Shown: in pieces, positions 1 to 6,923 of the stretch
Layout: each line of letters starts with the position of its first letter
How positions within the stretch are numbered: position 1 is the stretch's first letter
Assembly: GCA_005800405.1 (NCBI GenBank)
Contig: SYFN01000154.1
Location: 1-15,868, forward strand
DNA: 15,868 bases
From: Burkholderiales bacterium
Lineage (GTDB): Bacteria; Pseudomonadota; Gammaproteobacteria; Burkholderiales; Burkholderiaceae_D
Direction: 5' to 3'
Translations under genes and position numbers: made by a program
Notes under the pieces: model-generated
The model's database searches: none
Told to the model about the DNA's origin: nothing
What the model saw: the letters and a program-made list of their open reading frames with translations, nothing else

Positions 1-885
1 ATAGCGGCGGTCATGCCCGGGGCGATCAGTAACGAAGGTGATCAATTCGCTGTAAGAACCCGCTCTGGGCGCAAGTTCATCCAGCAGTGTGCACAAGGTA
101 TGAACGACATCGATATTGGTTTTCTCATTCCAGCCGCCGATGTTGTAGGTTTCGCCCGGACGCCCCGCCTCCAGCACACGACGCAAGGCGCTGCAGTGAT
201 CGCCCACGTACAACCAGTCTCGGACCTGTTGACCATCGCCGTAGACGGGCAAAGGTTTACCCGCGAGTGCATTGGTAATGATGAGGGGAATTAGCTTTTC
301 GGGAAATTGCAGCGGTCCATAGTTGTTCGAGCAGTTACCCGTGACAACCGGCAGACCATAGGTGTGATGCCAGGCACGTACCAAATGATCCGATGCAGCT
401 TTGGATGCCGAGTAAGGACTGTTCGGCGCGTAAGACGTGGTCTCGGAAAATGGTACATCCTTCGGACCCAGACTACCGAAGACTTCGTCGGTCGATACAT
501 GCAGAAAGCGAAATGCCGTTTTATCAGCGTCGGTCAATCCACCCAAATAGATGCGCGTCGCCTCAAGTAGACTGAAGGTACCATCGACATTGGTTCGAAT
601 GAAATCACCAGGGCCATGAATCGAGCGATCAACGTGGCTCTCGGCAGCGAAATGCACGATGGCGCGTGGGCGGTGTTGTGCGAGCAGCGAAGCTACCAGC
701 GCACGATCGCAGATATCCCCTTGCACAAAGATATGGCGGGCATCGCCGGCCAGCGACGCGAAATTGGCCGGATTACCGGCGTAGGTCAGCTTGTCCAGAT
801 TGACCACGGGCTCATCGCTGGACACCAGCCAGTCCAGCAAAAAATTCGAACCGATAAAGCCAGCACCACCCGTCACCAGAATCAT
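1..885 (-). CDS. rfbB: dTDP-glucose 4,6-dehydratase (3' end outside window)
   Basis: Converts dTDP-glucose to dTDP-4-keto-6-deoxyglucose, the committed NAD-dependent step toward dTDP-L-rhamnose and related sugars for O-antigen or exopolysaccharide. The protein starts at ATG 885-883 and stays open for 295 codons to the window edge, so the C-terminus (family length about 350) is missing only because the window ends. Visible motifs are the Rossmann loop TGGAGFIG (5-12), the catalytic TDE (132-134), the YSASK Tyr/Lys pair (158-162), NCSNNYGP (184-191), DWLYVGDH (223-230) and DRPGHDRRY (287-295). These are diagnostic of RmlB/RfbB rather than generic epimerases. An AGAGG stands seven bases before the ATG and supports this start. 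The gene diverges from apaH; rfbD/A/C usually follow but would lie outside. The frame is undamaged. Confidence is high. Confidence 0.96.
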   Translation of the reverse strand, partial: MILVTGGAGFIGSNFLLDWLVSSDEPVVNLDKLTYAGNPANFASLAGDARHIFVQGDICDRALVASLLAQHRPRAIVHFAAESHVDRSIHGPGDFIRTNVDGTFSLLEATRIYLGGLTDADKTAFRFLHVSTDEVFGSLGPKDVPFSETTSYAPNSPYSASKAASDHLVRAWHHTYGLPVVTGNCSNNYGPLQFPEKLIPLIITNALAGKPLPVYGDGQQVRDWLYVGDHCSALRRVLEAGRPGETYNIGGWNEKTNIDVVHTLCTLLDELAPRAGSYSELITFVTDRPGHDRRY

Positions 886-1169
886 GAAAATACCTCTGAA
901 ATGCGGCGAAAACGCTAAATAAAAATTAGGCGTATTTTACGCTACCCAATCTGAATTTCCTTGAAATTCCATGGGCGAGTGGCTGGATGCGAGCTGCGTT
1001 TACAATCTCATGGTTGTATGCACACAACTGCTGGTGACCACCTGGGGTGAATGTGCGCAATGAAAGAGACTGGATCACGGCGGAAGCCAGGACCCAGGAA
1101 GTGTCGAAAAACTACCGATGCAAATCCTCAATAACGCAACGACTATGACGGATCACTGACCTGAATCCC
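886..1169. other. rfbB/apaH divergent intergenic region
   Basis: This 284-base gap must hold promoters for rfbB (leftward) and apaH (rightward). No coding region is visible. Two small palindromes stand out: GCGTATTTTACGC (930-942, 5-bp arms) and GTTGTATGCACACAAC (1013-1028, near-perfect around TGCA). The first overlaps a leftward TAAAAT (934-939) that could be a -10 box for rfbB, but no good -35 lies at the right distance. A rightward TACAAT at 1001-1006 is a possible -10 for apaH, again without a clear -35. A stretch near 1071-1099 (CTGGATC...GGACCCAGG) resembles the dispersed-repeat fragment downstream of apaH. No convincing ribosome binding site precedes the apaH ATG. Confidence 0.4.
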
Positions 1170-1988
1170 ATGCAAACCTACGCCATCGGCGACCTGCAAG
1201 GCTGCGCTGCCGACCTCGAGTTGCTGCTGGAGCACATAGACCAGCGATCACCGCACGCCCGGCTGATCTTCGTCGGCGATCTGGTCAATCGTGGTCCCGA
1301 ATCACTGCGCACACTACGCATGGTTCGTGCACTAGGTGAGCGTGCTCGCACCATCCTTGGCAATCATGATCTGCATTTGCTCGCGATTGCCTGCGGTGCC
1401 CGAGCGCGTGGACGAATGGACACAATGCAGGAAATTCTGAGTGCGCCGGATTGCGATGAATTGCTGACCTGGCTGCGGCAACAACCGCTGGCCCTGCTTG
1501 AGCAAGATCATCTGTTCGTGCACGCGGGCGTGCTGCCGCAATGGACAGCGGCCCAGGTGATGGCGCTCTCTGATGAAGTCACCGCACAATTGCGTGGTCC
1601 GTACTGGCAAGATTTTCTGCGCACAATATATGGCAATACGCCCCTGCGCTGGAACGATACACTGCAGGGAGAAGAGCGCATGCGCTGCATCGTCAATGGG
1701 CTGACACGGCTGCGCTTTTGTACTCCCGACGGCGATATGGAATTCGATACCAAGGAGGGGCCCGGCAATCCACCCCCGGGCTATCTGCCCTGGTTTGATG
1801 TACCGAACCGTAAAACTGCAGATATCACCGTCGTATTCGGCCATTGGTCAACATTGGGGCTGATACAGCGCCCACAACTGATGGGTATCGACAGCGGCTG
1901 CGTGTGGGGCGGCAAGCTCACTGCGGTGTGTCTGGAGGATAGACGGCTGGTGCAGGTGGACTGCCCGCAATATCAGGATCCGGGCTGA
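1170..1988 (+). CDS. apaH: Symmetrical bis(5'-nucleosyl)-tetraphosphatase ApaH
   Basis: Hydrolyses diadenosine tetraphosphate (Ap4A) symmetrically to two ADP, keeping this stress alarmone low. It is a cytoplasmic metallophosphoesterase. The 272-residue length is normal for the family. All metallophosphatase signatures are present in order: GDLQGC (7-12), [10 protein letters not shown] (36-45), GNHD (64-67), FVHAG (116-120), FGHW (223-226) and the ApaH-specific C-terminal [10 protein letters not shown] (241-250). ATG 1170 puts the first metal motif at residue 7, as usual. No strong Shine-Dalgarno precedes it, so the start rests on homology. The gene stands alone, divergent from rfbB and convergent with the plsC-like gene. 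In many proteobacteria apaH sits with ksgA/apaG instead; here it does not. The frame is intact with no sign of damage. Confidence 0.96.
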   Translation: MQTYAIGDLQGCAADLELLLEHIDQRSPHARLIFVGDLVNRGPESLRTLRMVRALGERARTILGNHDLHLLAIACGARARGRMDTMQEILSAPDCDELLTWLRQQPLALLEQDHLFVHAGVLPQWTAAQVMALSDEVTAQLRGPYWQDFLRTIYGNTPLRWNDTLQGEERMRCIVNGLTRLRFCTPDGDMEFDTKEGPGNPPPGYLPWFDVPNRKTADITVVFGHWSTLGLIQRPQLMGIDSGCVWGGKLTAVCLEDRRLVQVDCPQYQDPG

Positions 1989-2021
1989 AAATTTCAACGT
2001 CGCTGGATCTCGGCCAGCACA

Positions 2022-2064
2022 GGGATGACGTTTAGAAGAGGCCCGACCGTGCCAATGTCATCCC
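2022..2064. repeat. Inverted repeat GGGATGAC/GTCATCCC, degraded dispersed repeat
   Basis: An 8-bp perfect inverted repeat (GGGATGAC 2022-2029, GTCATCCC 2057-2064) extends to 10 of 11 bases inward. The flanks repeat GCACAGGG directly (2017-2024 and 2066-2073). The left side reads CGCTGGATCTCGGCCAGCAC just before the arm. This resembles the short intergenic repeats of the type CTGGATCCCGGC...GGGATGAC that are scattered in many proteobacterial genomes. It fills the first part of the apaH/plsC convergent gap. The resemblance is from memory; the inverted repeat itself is seen directly. Confidence 0.5.
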
Positions 2065-2113
2065 GGCACAGGGTGAGGCAGGGAATTTGCGACGCTCGCG
2101 TTGCGCTTGCCGA

Positions 2114-2183
2114 CATGGTTTGGCTTGCGAGACAAACCGTGGCCGGAAGGGGGATCCTGCGACCTTGGCATGCAGTAGGTCGC
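2114..2183. terminator. Two successive hairpins between convergent genes, possible bidirectional terminator
   Basis: Two stem-loops lie between the ends of apaH (plus) and the plsC-like gene (minus). The first (2114-2141) pairs CATGGTTTG with CAAACCGTG, 9 bp with one G-U, around a 10-base loop. The second (2159-2183) pairs GCGACCT with AGGTCGC perfectly around an 11-base loop and ends about 10 bases past the plsC stop. Neither is followed by a clear T-run on either strand, so these are not classical intrinsic terminators. Position between convergent genes is the main reason to suggest termination. Confidence 0.35.
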
Positions 2184-2192
2184 ATTCCATCA

Positions 2193-2927
2193 TCACAAAG
2201 GGCATCCCAGCGCAGCGGCAATCTGCTCGCGTGCTGCTTTCGCCAGCTCGCGCCGGTGCGTGCCCTGCGTTTCGATCAAAGGCAAACGAATCAGCTCGGC
2301 CCTAATACCGCGGCTTCGCATGATGATGATCACGCTTTCCAGAAAACTCATCTCGCCAACAAAGTCGGCGGCTGTGTGTAGTTCGCCTTGCGCATCGACA
2401 TAACGTATTGCATAAGGCTGTATGGGCACCTGCGCTTCAATCGCGGCCTCGAAAAGGTTGGCGTGAAAGGGTAGAACTGTTCCCTGCGATGCCGTGGTGC
2501 CCTCGGGGAAAAACGATACCCGGTCACCAGCGTGAATACTTTGTGCGAGCCCAGCGTAAATACGCCTTACATCACGCTGCCTGCCTCGTGCAATGAAGAT
2601 GGTGCCGGACCTGTCACAAAGCCAGCCTATCAGTGGCCAGTCACGAATATCGGATTTGGCAACAAAACGACAGGGATGAATCGTGTTGATGACAAAAATA
2701 TCCAACCATGAAATATGGTTACAGATAATGAGCGCCGGAGATGCAGGATGCTGCTGCAGGGAGTCATCTACCTGCAGCGTGAGACCACAGATGCGAACCA
2801 ATTGATGCGACCAGCGCTGTACACGGCGATCGCGTCCTGACGCATCCAGCCAGGGGAACAGCAGCGCTGCCTTGCATAGACCCACGGTCAAATGCAGCAC
2901 CAGTCTGGCCAGTGGCAATACCGGCAT
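2193..2927 (-). CDS. Lysophospholipid (1-acyl-glycerol-3-phosphate) acyltransferase, PlsC family
   Basis: Transfers an acyl chain to a lysophospholipid, probably 1-acylglycerol-3-phosphate, at the inner membrane. The 244-residue protein shows the acyltransferase blocks in order: catalytic NHISWLD (H71-x4-D76), FIARGRQRD (111-119), FFPEGTT (139-145) and a VPIQPYAIRY block (167-176). The N-terminal 25 residues are hydrophobic, consistent with membrane association. The ATG lies two bases after the pyrC' stop (TGA-GT-ATG), so translation is probably coupled and the gene is the last of the yqgE-to-plsC operon. No separate ribosome binding site is visible. Betaproteobacteria often carry an acyltransferase after pyrC, but genomes have several PlsC paralogues, so I do not assert that this is the essential plsC. 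Substrate choice is not readable from sequence. Confidence 0.9.
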   Translation of the reverse strand: MPVLPLARLVLHLTVGLCKAALLFPWLDASGRDRRVQRWSHQLVRICGLTLQVDDSLQQHPASPALIICNHISWLDIFVINTIHPCRFVAKSDIRDWPLIGWLCDRSGTIFIARGRQRDVRRIYAGLAQSIHAGDRVSFFPEGTTASQGTVLPFHANLFEAAIEAQVPIQPYAIRYVDAQGELHTAADFVGEMSFLESVIIIMRSRGIRAELIRLPLIETQGTHRRELAKAAREQIAAALGCPL

Positions 2928-2929
2928 AC

Positions 2930-4225
2930 TCAGGCTGCGCGGCTGAAGGCCAGGCGACCGGAGACGATGGTGTGACTGACGCGCCCTTGCAATTCGTAAC
3001 CGATGAAAGGTGTGTGTTTACCCTGACTGGTGAGCGCATGCGCATTCACGGTCCAGCGAGTCTCTGGATCGAATATGCAGACATCTGCGGTACTGCCCAC
3101 CGAGAGCTTGCCAGCATCCAGACCCGCCACGCGTGCCGGGTCCACACTGATTTTGGCTATAGCTGCCGTTAGCTGATCTTTGGCGGGTATGGTCTCCACA
3201 GCCCATTTGAGCGACAGCGACAGCAGCAACTCCAGACCCGTCGCACCAGGCGATGCTTCACCAAAGGGCAAAAGTTTTTCATCGTCGTCGACGGGTGTGT
3301 GATCGGAACAAATCGCATCAACCGTGCCATCTACCAGCGCCTGACGTATTGCATCGCGATCACGCTGGCTGCGCAAAGGTGGCGAAAGCCGCGCATTCGA
3401 ATCAAAGAATCCGATATCGTTGTCCGTCAGATGGATATGATGCGCGCCGACATCGCAAGTGACGTGCAAGCCCTCTGCTTTTGCTGCACGAACCAGTGCG
3501 ATGCCGGCTGCCGATGACAGCCGACATAAGTGTACGAGGGTACCGGTGCTGCGTATCAGTTCGAAGATGGTATGCAGCGCGATGGTTTCGCTGATTACAG
3601 GTACGCCAGACAAGCCAAGTCGCGAGGCCAGCGGTCCGCTATGCGCCATGCCACCTTTGCCCAGATGCGGGTCTTGTGGACGCAGCCAGACGGTATAACC
3701 AAAGGTCTGCGCATACTGCAGCGCACGCATGAGTACCGTGGTATCGCTGATGCTCTCTTCTGCTTGTGAAAAACCGACACAACCAGCTTCGGTGAGTTCG
3801 GCCATTTCGGTGAGTTCTTTGCCTTTCAGACCCATGGTCAGCGCACCAAGTGGATAGACATGGGACTGATCCAGCACGCGCGCGCGATGGACCAGCATCT
3901 CGACCAGTCCGGGCTCATCGAGTACGGGATCGGTATCAGGAGGACAGAGCAAACTGGTCACCCCCCCCGCCAGCGCTGCTTGCAACTCGGACTCGAGGGT
4001 GGCGCGATATTCATAACCAGGCTCGCGCAAGCGCACTGACAAATCCACCAGTCCAGGGGCGACTACCAATCCATGCGCGTCAATGACCTGATCGGCTTGA
4101 AAGCCGGCGGACGGTGTACCGAGTGCTGCGATTTTTTCGTCCGCGATGAAGAGGTCCTGCACTGTGTCGATATGATTTGCCGGATCAATGACACGGCCGT
4201 TTTTTATATGAAGTCTCATGCTCAT
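2930..4225 (-). CDS. Dihydroorotase-like protein PyrC', probably non-catalytic partner of PyrB
   Basis: Belongs to the class I dihydroorotase family by length (431 residues) and architecture, but the metal site is mostly gone. Where active enzymes read DLHxHLREPG this protein has DLSVRLREPG (S63, R65 for the HxH pair). The HCED-like segment is RPQD (R182), the CHVS-like segment is CRLS (R235), and the metal aspartate of FSDDG is lost (GFSQAEE). Only the DHTP aspartate (D308) remains. This matches the inactive PyrC' (PyrX) of Pseudomonas, which assembles with PyrB and is needed for aspartate transcarbamoylase activity. I infer the same role. A genuine dihydroorotase should be elsewhere in the genome. 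The frame also opens at a TTG (4234) overlapping the pyrB stop; I chose ATG 4225, and ATG 4219 is possible. The plsC-like gene follows two bases later. Confidence 0.92.
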   Translation of the reverse strand: MSMRLHIKNGRVIDPANHIDTVQDLFIADEKIAALGTPSAGFQADQVIDAHGLVVAPGLVDLSVRLREPGYEYRATLESELQAALAGGVTSLLCPPDTDPVLDEPGLVEMLVHRARVLDQSHVYPLGALTMGLKGKELTEMAELTEAGCVGFSQAEESISDTTVLMRALQYAQTFGYTVWLRPQDPHLGKGGMAHSGPLASRLGLSGVPVISETIALHTIFELIRSTGTLVHLCRLSSAAGIALVRAAKAEGLHVTCDVGAHHIHLTDNDIGFFDSNARLSPPLRSQRDRDAIRQALVDGTVDAICSDHTPVDDDEKLLPFGEASPGATGLELLLSLSLKWAVETIPAKDQLTAAIAKISVDPARVAGLDAGKLSVGSTADVCIFDPETRWTVNAHALTSQGKHTPFIGYELQGRVSHTIVSGRLAFSRAA

Positions 4226-4230
4226 TTTTT

Positions 4231-5190
4231 TCAAGACCCCGCCAGCATGCTCATCACGGCCATGCGCACCGCAATGCCAAAAGTGACTTGCGGGAGAATC
4301 ACGGCCTGCGCCCCATCTGCGACAGCAGAATCGATTTCGACACCACGGTTCATGGGCCCAGGGTGCATGACGATGGCATCCGACTTGGCCATCGCGAGTC
4401 GCTCGGGCGTGAGGCCGTAGCTCTTGAAGTATTCCTGCGCAGAGGGCAGCAGCGCACCATTCATGCGTTCATTTTGAAGGCGCAGCATGATGATGACATC
4501 GACGCCTTTGAGACCCTCATTCATGTCATTGAACACGCGTACGCCCATTTGTTCCAGTCCACCGGGCAGCAAAGTGCGTGGGCCGATCGCACGGACTTCA
4601 GGCACACCCAGCGTGGTCAAACCATGAATATCGGATCGTGCAACGCGGCTGTGCAGTATATCGCCCACGATGGCGACCGTCAGATTCCGGAAATCTTTTT
4701 TATAGTGACGGATCGTGTACATGTCCAGAAGACCTTGCGTCGGATGCGCATGGCGGCCATCGCCGGCATTGACGACATGCACATGATCCTGATTCGTCTC
4801 GGTGAGGTGGCGCGCAATCAGATACGGTGCGCCGGATTGTGCATGACGCACAACGAACATGTCGGCGTGCATGGCAGCGAGATTGTCGACGGTATCCAGC
4901 AACGACTCACCTTTACTGGCCGAGGACGCAGAAATATTCAGATTGATCACATCGGCCGAGAGTCGTTTGGAGGCGATCTCGAAGGTGGTCCTTGTACGGG
5001 TGGAATTCTCGAAAAACAGATTGAAGACGCTCTTGCCGCGCATGAGTGGTACTTTTTTTACTTCGCGATCACCAACGCTGACGAAGGATGCGGCCGTGTC
5101 GAGAATGCGCGTGATCACAGCAGGCGGCAGACCTTCGAGTGTGATCAGATGCTGTAGTTCGCCGTTTTTATTGAGTTGCGGGTTATGCAT
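4231..5190 (-). CDS. pyrB: Aspartate carbamoyltransferase catalytic subunit
   Basis: Condenses carbamoyl phosphate with aspartate to carbamoyl-aspartate, the second step of de novo pyrimidine synthesis. The 319-residue protein has the carbamoyl-phosphate loop STRTR (63-67), the SKGES loop (92-96), HAHPTQG (147-153), [13 protein letters not shown] (175-187) and the C-terminal [11 protein letters not shown] (276-286). No pyrI regulatory gene follows; instead a degenerate dihydroorotase (PyrC') is the downstream partner, as in the Pseudomonas-type class A complex. The ATG overlaps the pyrR stop by 8 bases (ATGCATAA), so coupling is likely, and no independent ribosome binding site is seen. Its own stop lies just before the pyrC' start. 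The frame is intact and key residues are all present. Confidence 0.96.
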   Translation of the reverse strand: MHNPQLNKNGELQHLITLEGLPPAVITRILDTAASFVSVGDREVKKVPLMRGKSVFNLFFENSTRTRTTFEIASKRLSADVINLNISASSASKGESLLDTVDNLAAMHADMFVVRHAQSGAPYLIARHLTETNQDHVHVVNAGDGRHAHPTQGLLDMYTIRHYKKDFRNLTVAIVGDILHSRVARSDIHGLTTLGVPEVRAIGPRTLLPGGLEQMGVRVFNDMNEGLKGVDVIIMLRLQNERMNGALLPSAQEYFKSYGLTPERLAMAKSDAIVMHPGPMNRGVEIDSAVADGAQAVILPQVTFGIAVRMAVMSMLAGS

Positions 5191-5692
5191 GGTCTATGGT
5201 GAGTGAGAAACGGCCATCGTCGGATTTCTGAAGGACGAGTTGCTGATTTTCCGCAAGCGTGTTTGTCTTTGCGACGAAGTCCGGTGCAACAGGCAGCTGG
5301 CGGCCACCACGATCGACCAAGGCTGCGAGCATGATGCGATGAGGCCGACCGTAGTCGAACAGCGTATTGATGGCGGCGCGCGTCGTACGCCCGGTGTAGA
5401 GCACATCATCGACCAGCAAAATAGTCGCAGCCTCTACATCAAAGGGTATCTGGCTGGGTCTGACTTCGGCATGCAGACCACGCTCGGCATAATCATCACG
5501 ATAGAAAGACACATCGACGTAGCCCAGATCTGCGATACCGAGCGATCTCGCCAGACGCTCGGCGATCCACGCACCGCCAGAGTAGATGCCGACGATAGCC
5601 AGCCGGGACGTGCCTGCCAATCCGGCTCCGACGGCTTGCTCAAGTTGCGTGTAGAGCGCTTCCGCGTCCAAGTCAGTCTGATTCATGGGCAT
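5183..5692 (-). CDS. pyrR: PyrR, pyr regulator / uracil phosphoribosyltransferase-like protein
   Basis: PyrR is a phosphoribosyltransferase-fold protein. In Gram-positives it regulates pyr mRNA attenuation and has uracil phosphoribosyltransferase activity; in betaproteobacteria the regulatory role is less certain. The protein has the PRPP-binding motif [10 protein letters not shown] (94-103, counting from ATG 5692), a YSGG loop near residue 38, and [16 protein letters not shown] around 125-140, typical of PyrR. Length (about 169) is normal. The start is ambiguous: TTG 5695, ATG 5692 and ATG 5686 all lie in the tail of ruvX, and no Shine-Dalgarno decides between them. It overlaps ruvX by about 20 bases and pyrB by 8, so it is embedded in the operon. 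I see no PyrR-binding attenuator in the short junctions. Confidence 0.93.
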   Translation of the reverse strand: MPMNQTDLDAEALYTQLEQAVGAGLAGTSRLAIVGIYSGGAWIAERLARSLGIADLGYVDVSFYRDDYAERGLHAEVRPSQIPFDVEAATILLVDDVLYTGRTTRAAINTLFDYGRPHRIMLAALVDRGGRQLPVAPDFVAKTNTLAENQQLVLQKSDDGRFSLTIDHA

Positions 5693-6059
5693 CAAAGTAT
5701 TGTTGAAGTATCAGCGCGGCCGCTTCGTGATCAACCGGCTGACCGCGATGCTGCGTCAGTACCGCGGAAGTGTAACGCTCATCGACCAGCACGGTATCGA
5801 TGCCGAATCGGCCGTGAAGCTGGTTGGCAAAGCGCCGGCATCGTACGCTCATGTCATGTTCGGCGCCATCCGGATGCACAGGCAAACCCACGATCATGCG
5901 CTGAGGCTGCCACTCTGCGAACAGCTGCGATATCGCATTGAACTTGCCGTCATTGGTTGTAGCTTCGATGACCTGCAGCGGGTGCGCCCGCCGTATCAGG
6001 GTATTGCCTACCGCGACACCAATACGCTTCAAGCCAAAGTCGAACGCCAGTACCGTCAT
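5673..6059 (-). CDS. ruvX: RuvX/YqgF, putative pre-16S rRNA nuclease (Holliday-junction-resolvase fold)
   Basis: YqgF-family RNase H-fold nuclease, linked to 5'-end maturation of 16S rRNA and historically called a Holliday junction resolvase. From the chosen ATG the protein has 128 residues, close to the family norm. It carries AFDFGLKRIGVAVG (5-18) with the first catalytic aspartate, GLPVHPDG (58-65), VDERYTS (92-98) and the last acidic site in VDHEAAALILQQ (109-120). The frame extends upstream to a TTG at 6104 without conserved sequence, so ATG 6059 (or the adjacent ATG 6062) is preferred; neither has a clear ribosome binding site. It sits about 80 bases after yqgE and overlaps pyrR. The yqgE-ruvX pair is widespread in proteobacteria. 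Confidence 0.94.
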   Translation of the reverse strand: MTVLAFDFGLKRIGVAVGNTLIRRAHPLQVIEATTNDGKFNAISQLFAEWQPQRMIVGLPVHPDGAEHDMSVRCRRFANQLHGRFGIDTVLVDERYTSAVLTQHRGQPVDHEAAALILQQYFDAHESD

Positions 6060-6140
6060 CATGCGCAAGCAGTGGCGCAAACCAAAGCACCAGAGGACCC
6101 GCAAAAGGCTGCAATCAAGCCGCGCCGCGCTCGACGCGCA

Positions 6141-6803
6141 TCATGCATGCCCGGCTTCCCCGGTCAGTCGGTTTGGATCAATGCCCAGCAGATTCATCGC
6201 GGCGACGAAGCGTGACTCGATAGGCGTTTCAAAAATGATTGCCGGATCGGCTCGTACGGTCAGCCAGCCATTACGTAAAATTTCTTCCTCGAGCTGCCCG
6301 GCGCTCCAGCCAGCACAACCCAGCGTCACCAGCAACTGCTGGGGTCCGTGACCTTGCGAAACCGCCTCCAGCACGTCGCGCGAGGTGGTAAGAGCAATGT
6401 CGTCGGATACCGTGAGAGAAGAGTTATACGTGGCGCTGGGTGCATGGAGTACGAAGCCGCGCTCCACCTGCACCGGACCACCAAACATCACCGGCGCGCG
6501 CGGCAGTAAAGCCACATGAGGACTGATTTCCAGCGAGAGATCGAGGCGCTCAAAGAGCACATCCATGGTCATGTCGGTGGGTCGATTGATGATGACGCCC
6601 AATGCGCCGCCGACATGATGCTCGCAGATATACACCACGGTGCCGCCGAACACGGGGTCCAGCATCGAAGGCATGGCGATCAGAAAATGATCGGCCAAGT
6701 GCAATTGGTAGGTGTCGTTTGAGGTGGCAGCGGAGGGAAAATCACTGTCTTCCACGTCAGGCGCGGAGGACGAAGGGGGGTGTGACTTGCCTTGCTTAGC
6801 CAT
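6141..6803 (-). CDS. yqgE: YqgE/AlgH family protein (UPF0301)
   Basis: Conserved cytoplasmic protein of unknown biochemical function; the name AlgH comes from an effect on alginate in Pseudomonas. Family hallmarks are clear: HFLIAMPSMLDPVFGGTVVY (39-58), GALGVIINRPT (67-77), FGGPVQVERGFVLH (107-120), GCAGWSAGQLEEEI (162-175) and the C-terminal LTGEAGHA. At 220 residues it is about 30 longer than usual because of a Ser/Pro/Asp-rich N-terminal stretch (1-34) before the conserved LADHFL. ATG 6803 is the only ATG before that block, so the extension is probably real. It is the first gene of the minus-strand operon leading to ruvX and pyr, and it diverges from the photolyase gene. No strong Shine-Dalgarno is seen. 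Confidence 0.94.
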   Translation of the reverse strand: MAKQGKSHPPSSSAPDVEDSDFPSAATSNDTYQLHLADHFLIAMPSMLDPVFGGTVVYICEHHVGGALGVIINRPTDMTMDVLFERLDLSLEISPHVALLPRAPVMFGGPVQVERGFVLHAPSATYNSSLTVSDDIALTTSRDVLEAVSQGHGPQQLLVTLGCAGWSAGQLEEEILRNGWLTVRADPAIIFETPIESRFVAAMNLLGIDPNRLTGEAGHA

Positions 6804-6806
6804 GCA

Positions 6807-6826
6807 TCAAAGTTTATCAGCTTTGA
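6807..6826. repeat. Small inverted repeat TCAAAG-N8-CTTTGA upstream of yqgE
   Basis: A perfect 6-bp inverted repeat with an 8-bp spacer lies immediately upstream of the yqgE ATG, in the 120-base gap shared with the divergent photolyase gene. It could be a regulator half-site pair or a 5' UTR hairpin of yqgE. The rest of the gap (6827-6923) has a possible rightward TACACT -10-like box near 6885 with no good -35. A site this short can arise by chance. Confidence 0.3.
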
Positions 6827-6923
6827 AGGCGATGGCTGGAGAAAGTCGCCGCCACCCGAGCGCGCCGAGTTGCCGGGGAAAGGCTACACTAACCGCCTCC
6901 TTGTTTGAGTCCGCCACATCCCC

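Noticed and set aside
1994..2221. Short minus-strand open frame in the apaH/plsC gap
   Set aside because: It lies mostly in the inverted-repeat region and has no start signal or conserved product.
4288..5157. Long plus-strand open frame opposite pyrB
   Set aside because: It is antisense to a clearly conserved pyrB, has no recognisable motif and no ribosome binding site; it is a codon-bias shadow.
5240..5941. Long plus-strand open frame opposite pyrR and ruvX
   Set aside because: It spans two real genes on the other strand and its product has no family features.
6060..6104. Longer RuvX starting at TTG 6104
   Set aside because: The extra 15 residues are not family-like and the conserved N-terminus begins at the ATG pair 6062/6059.
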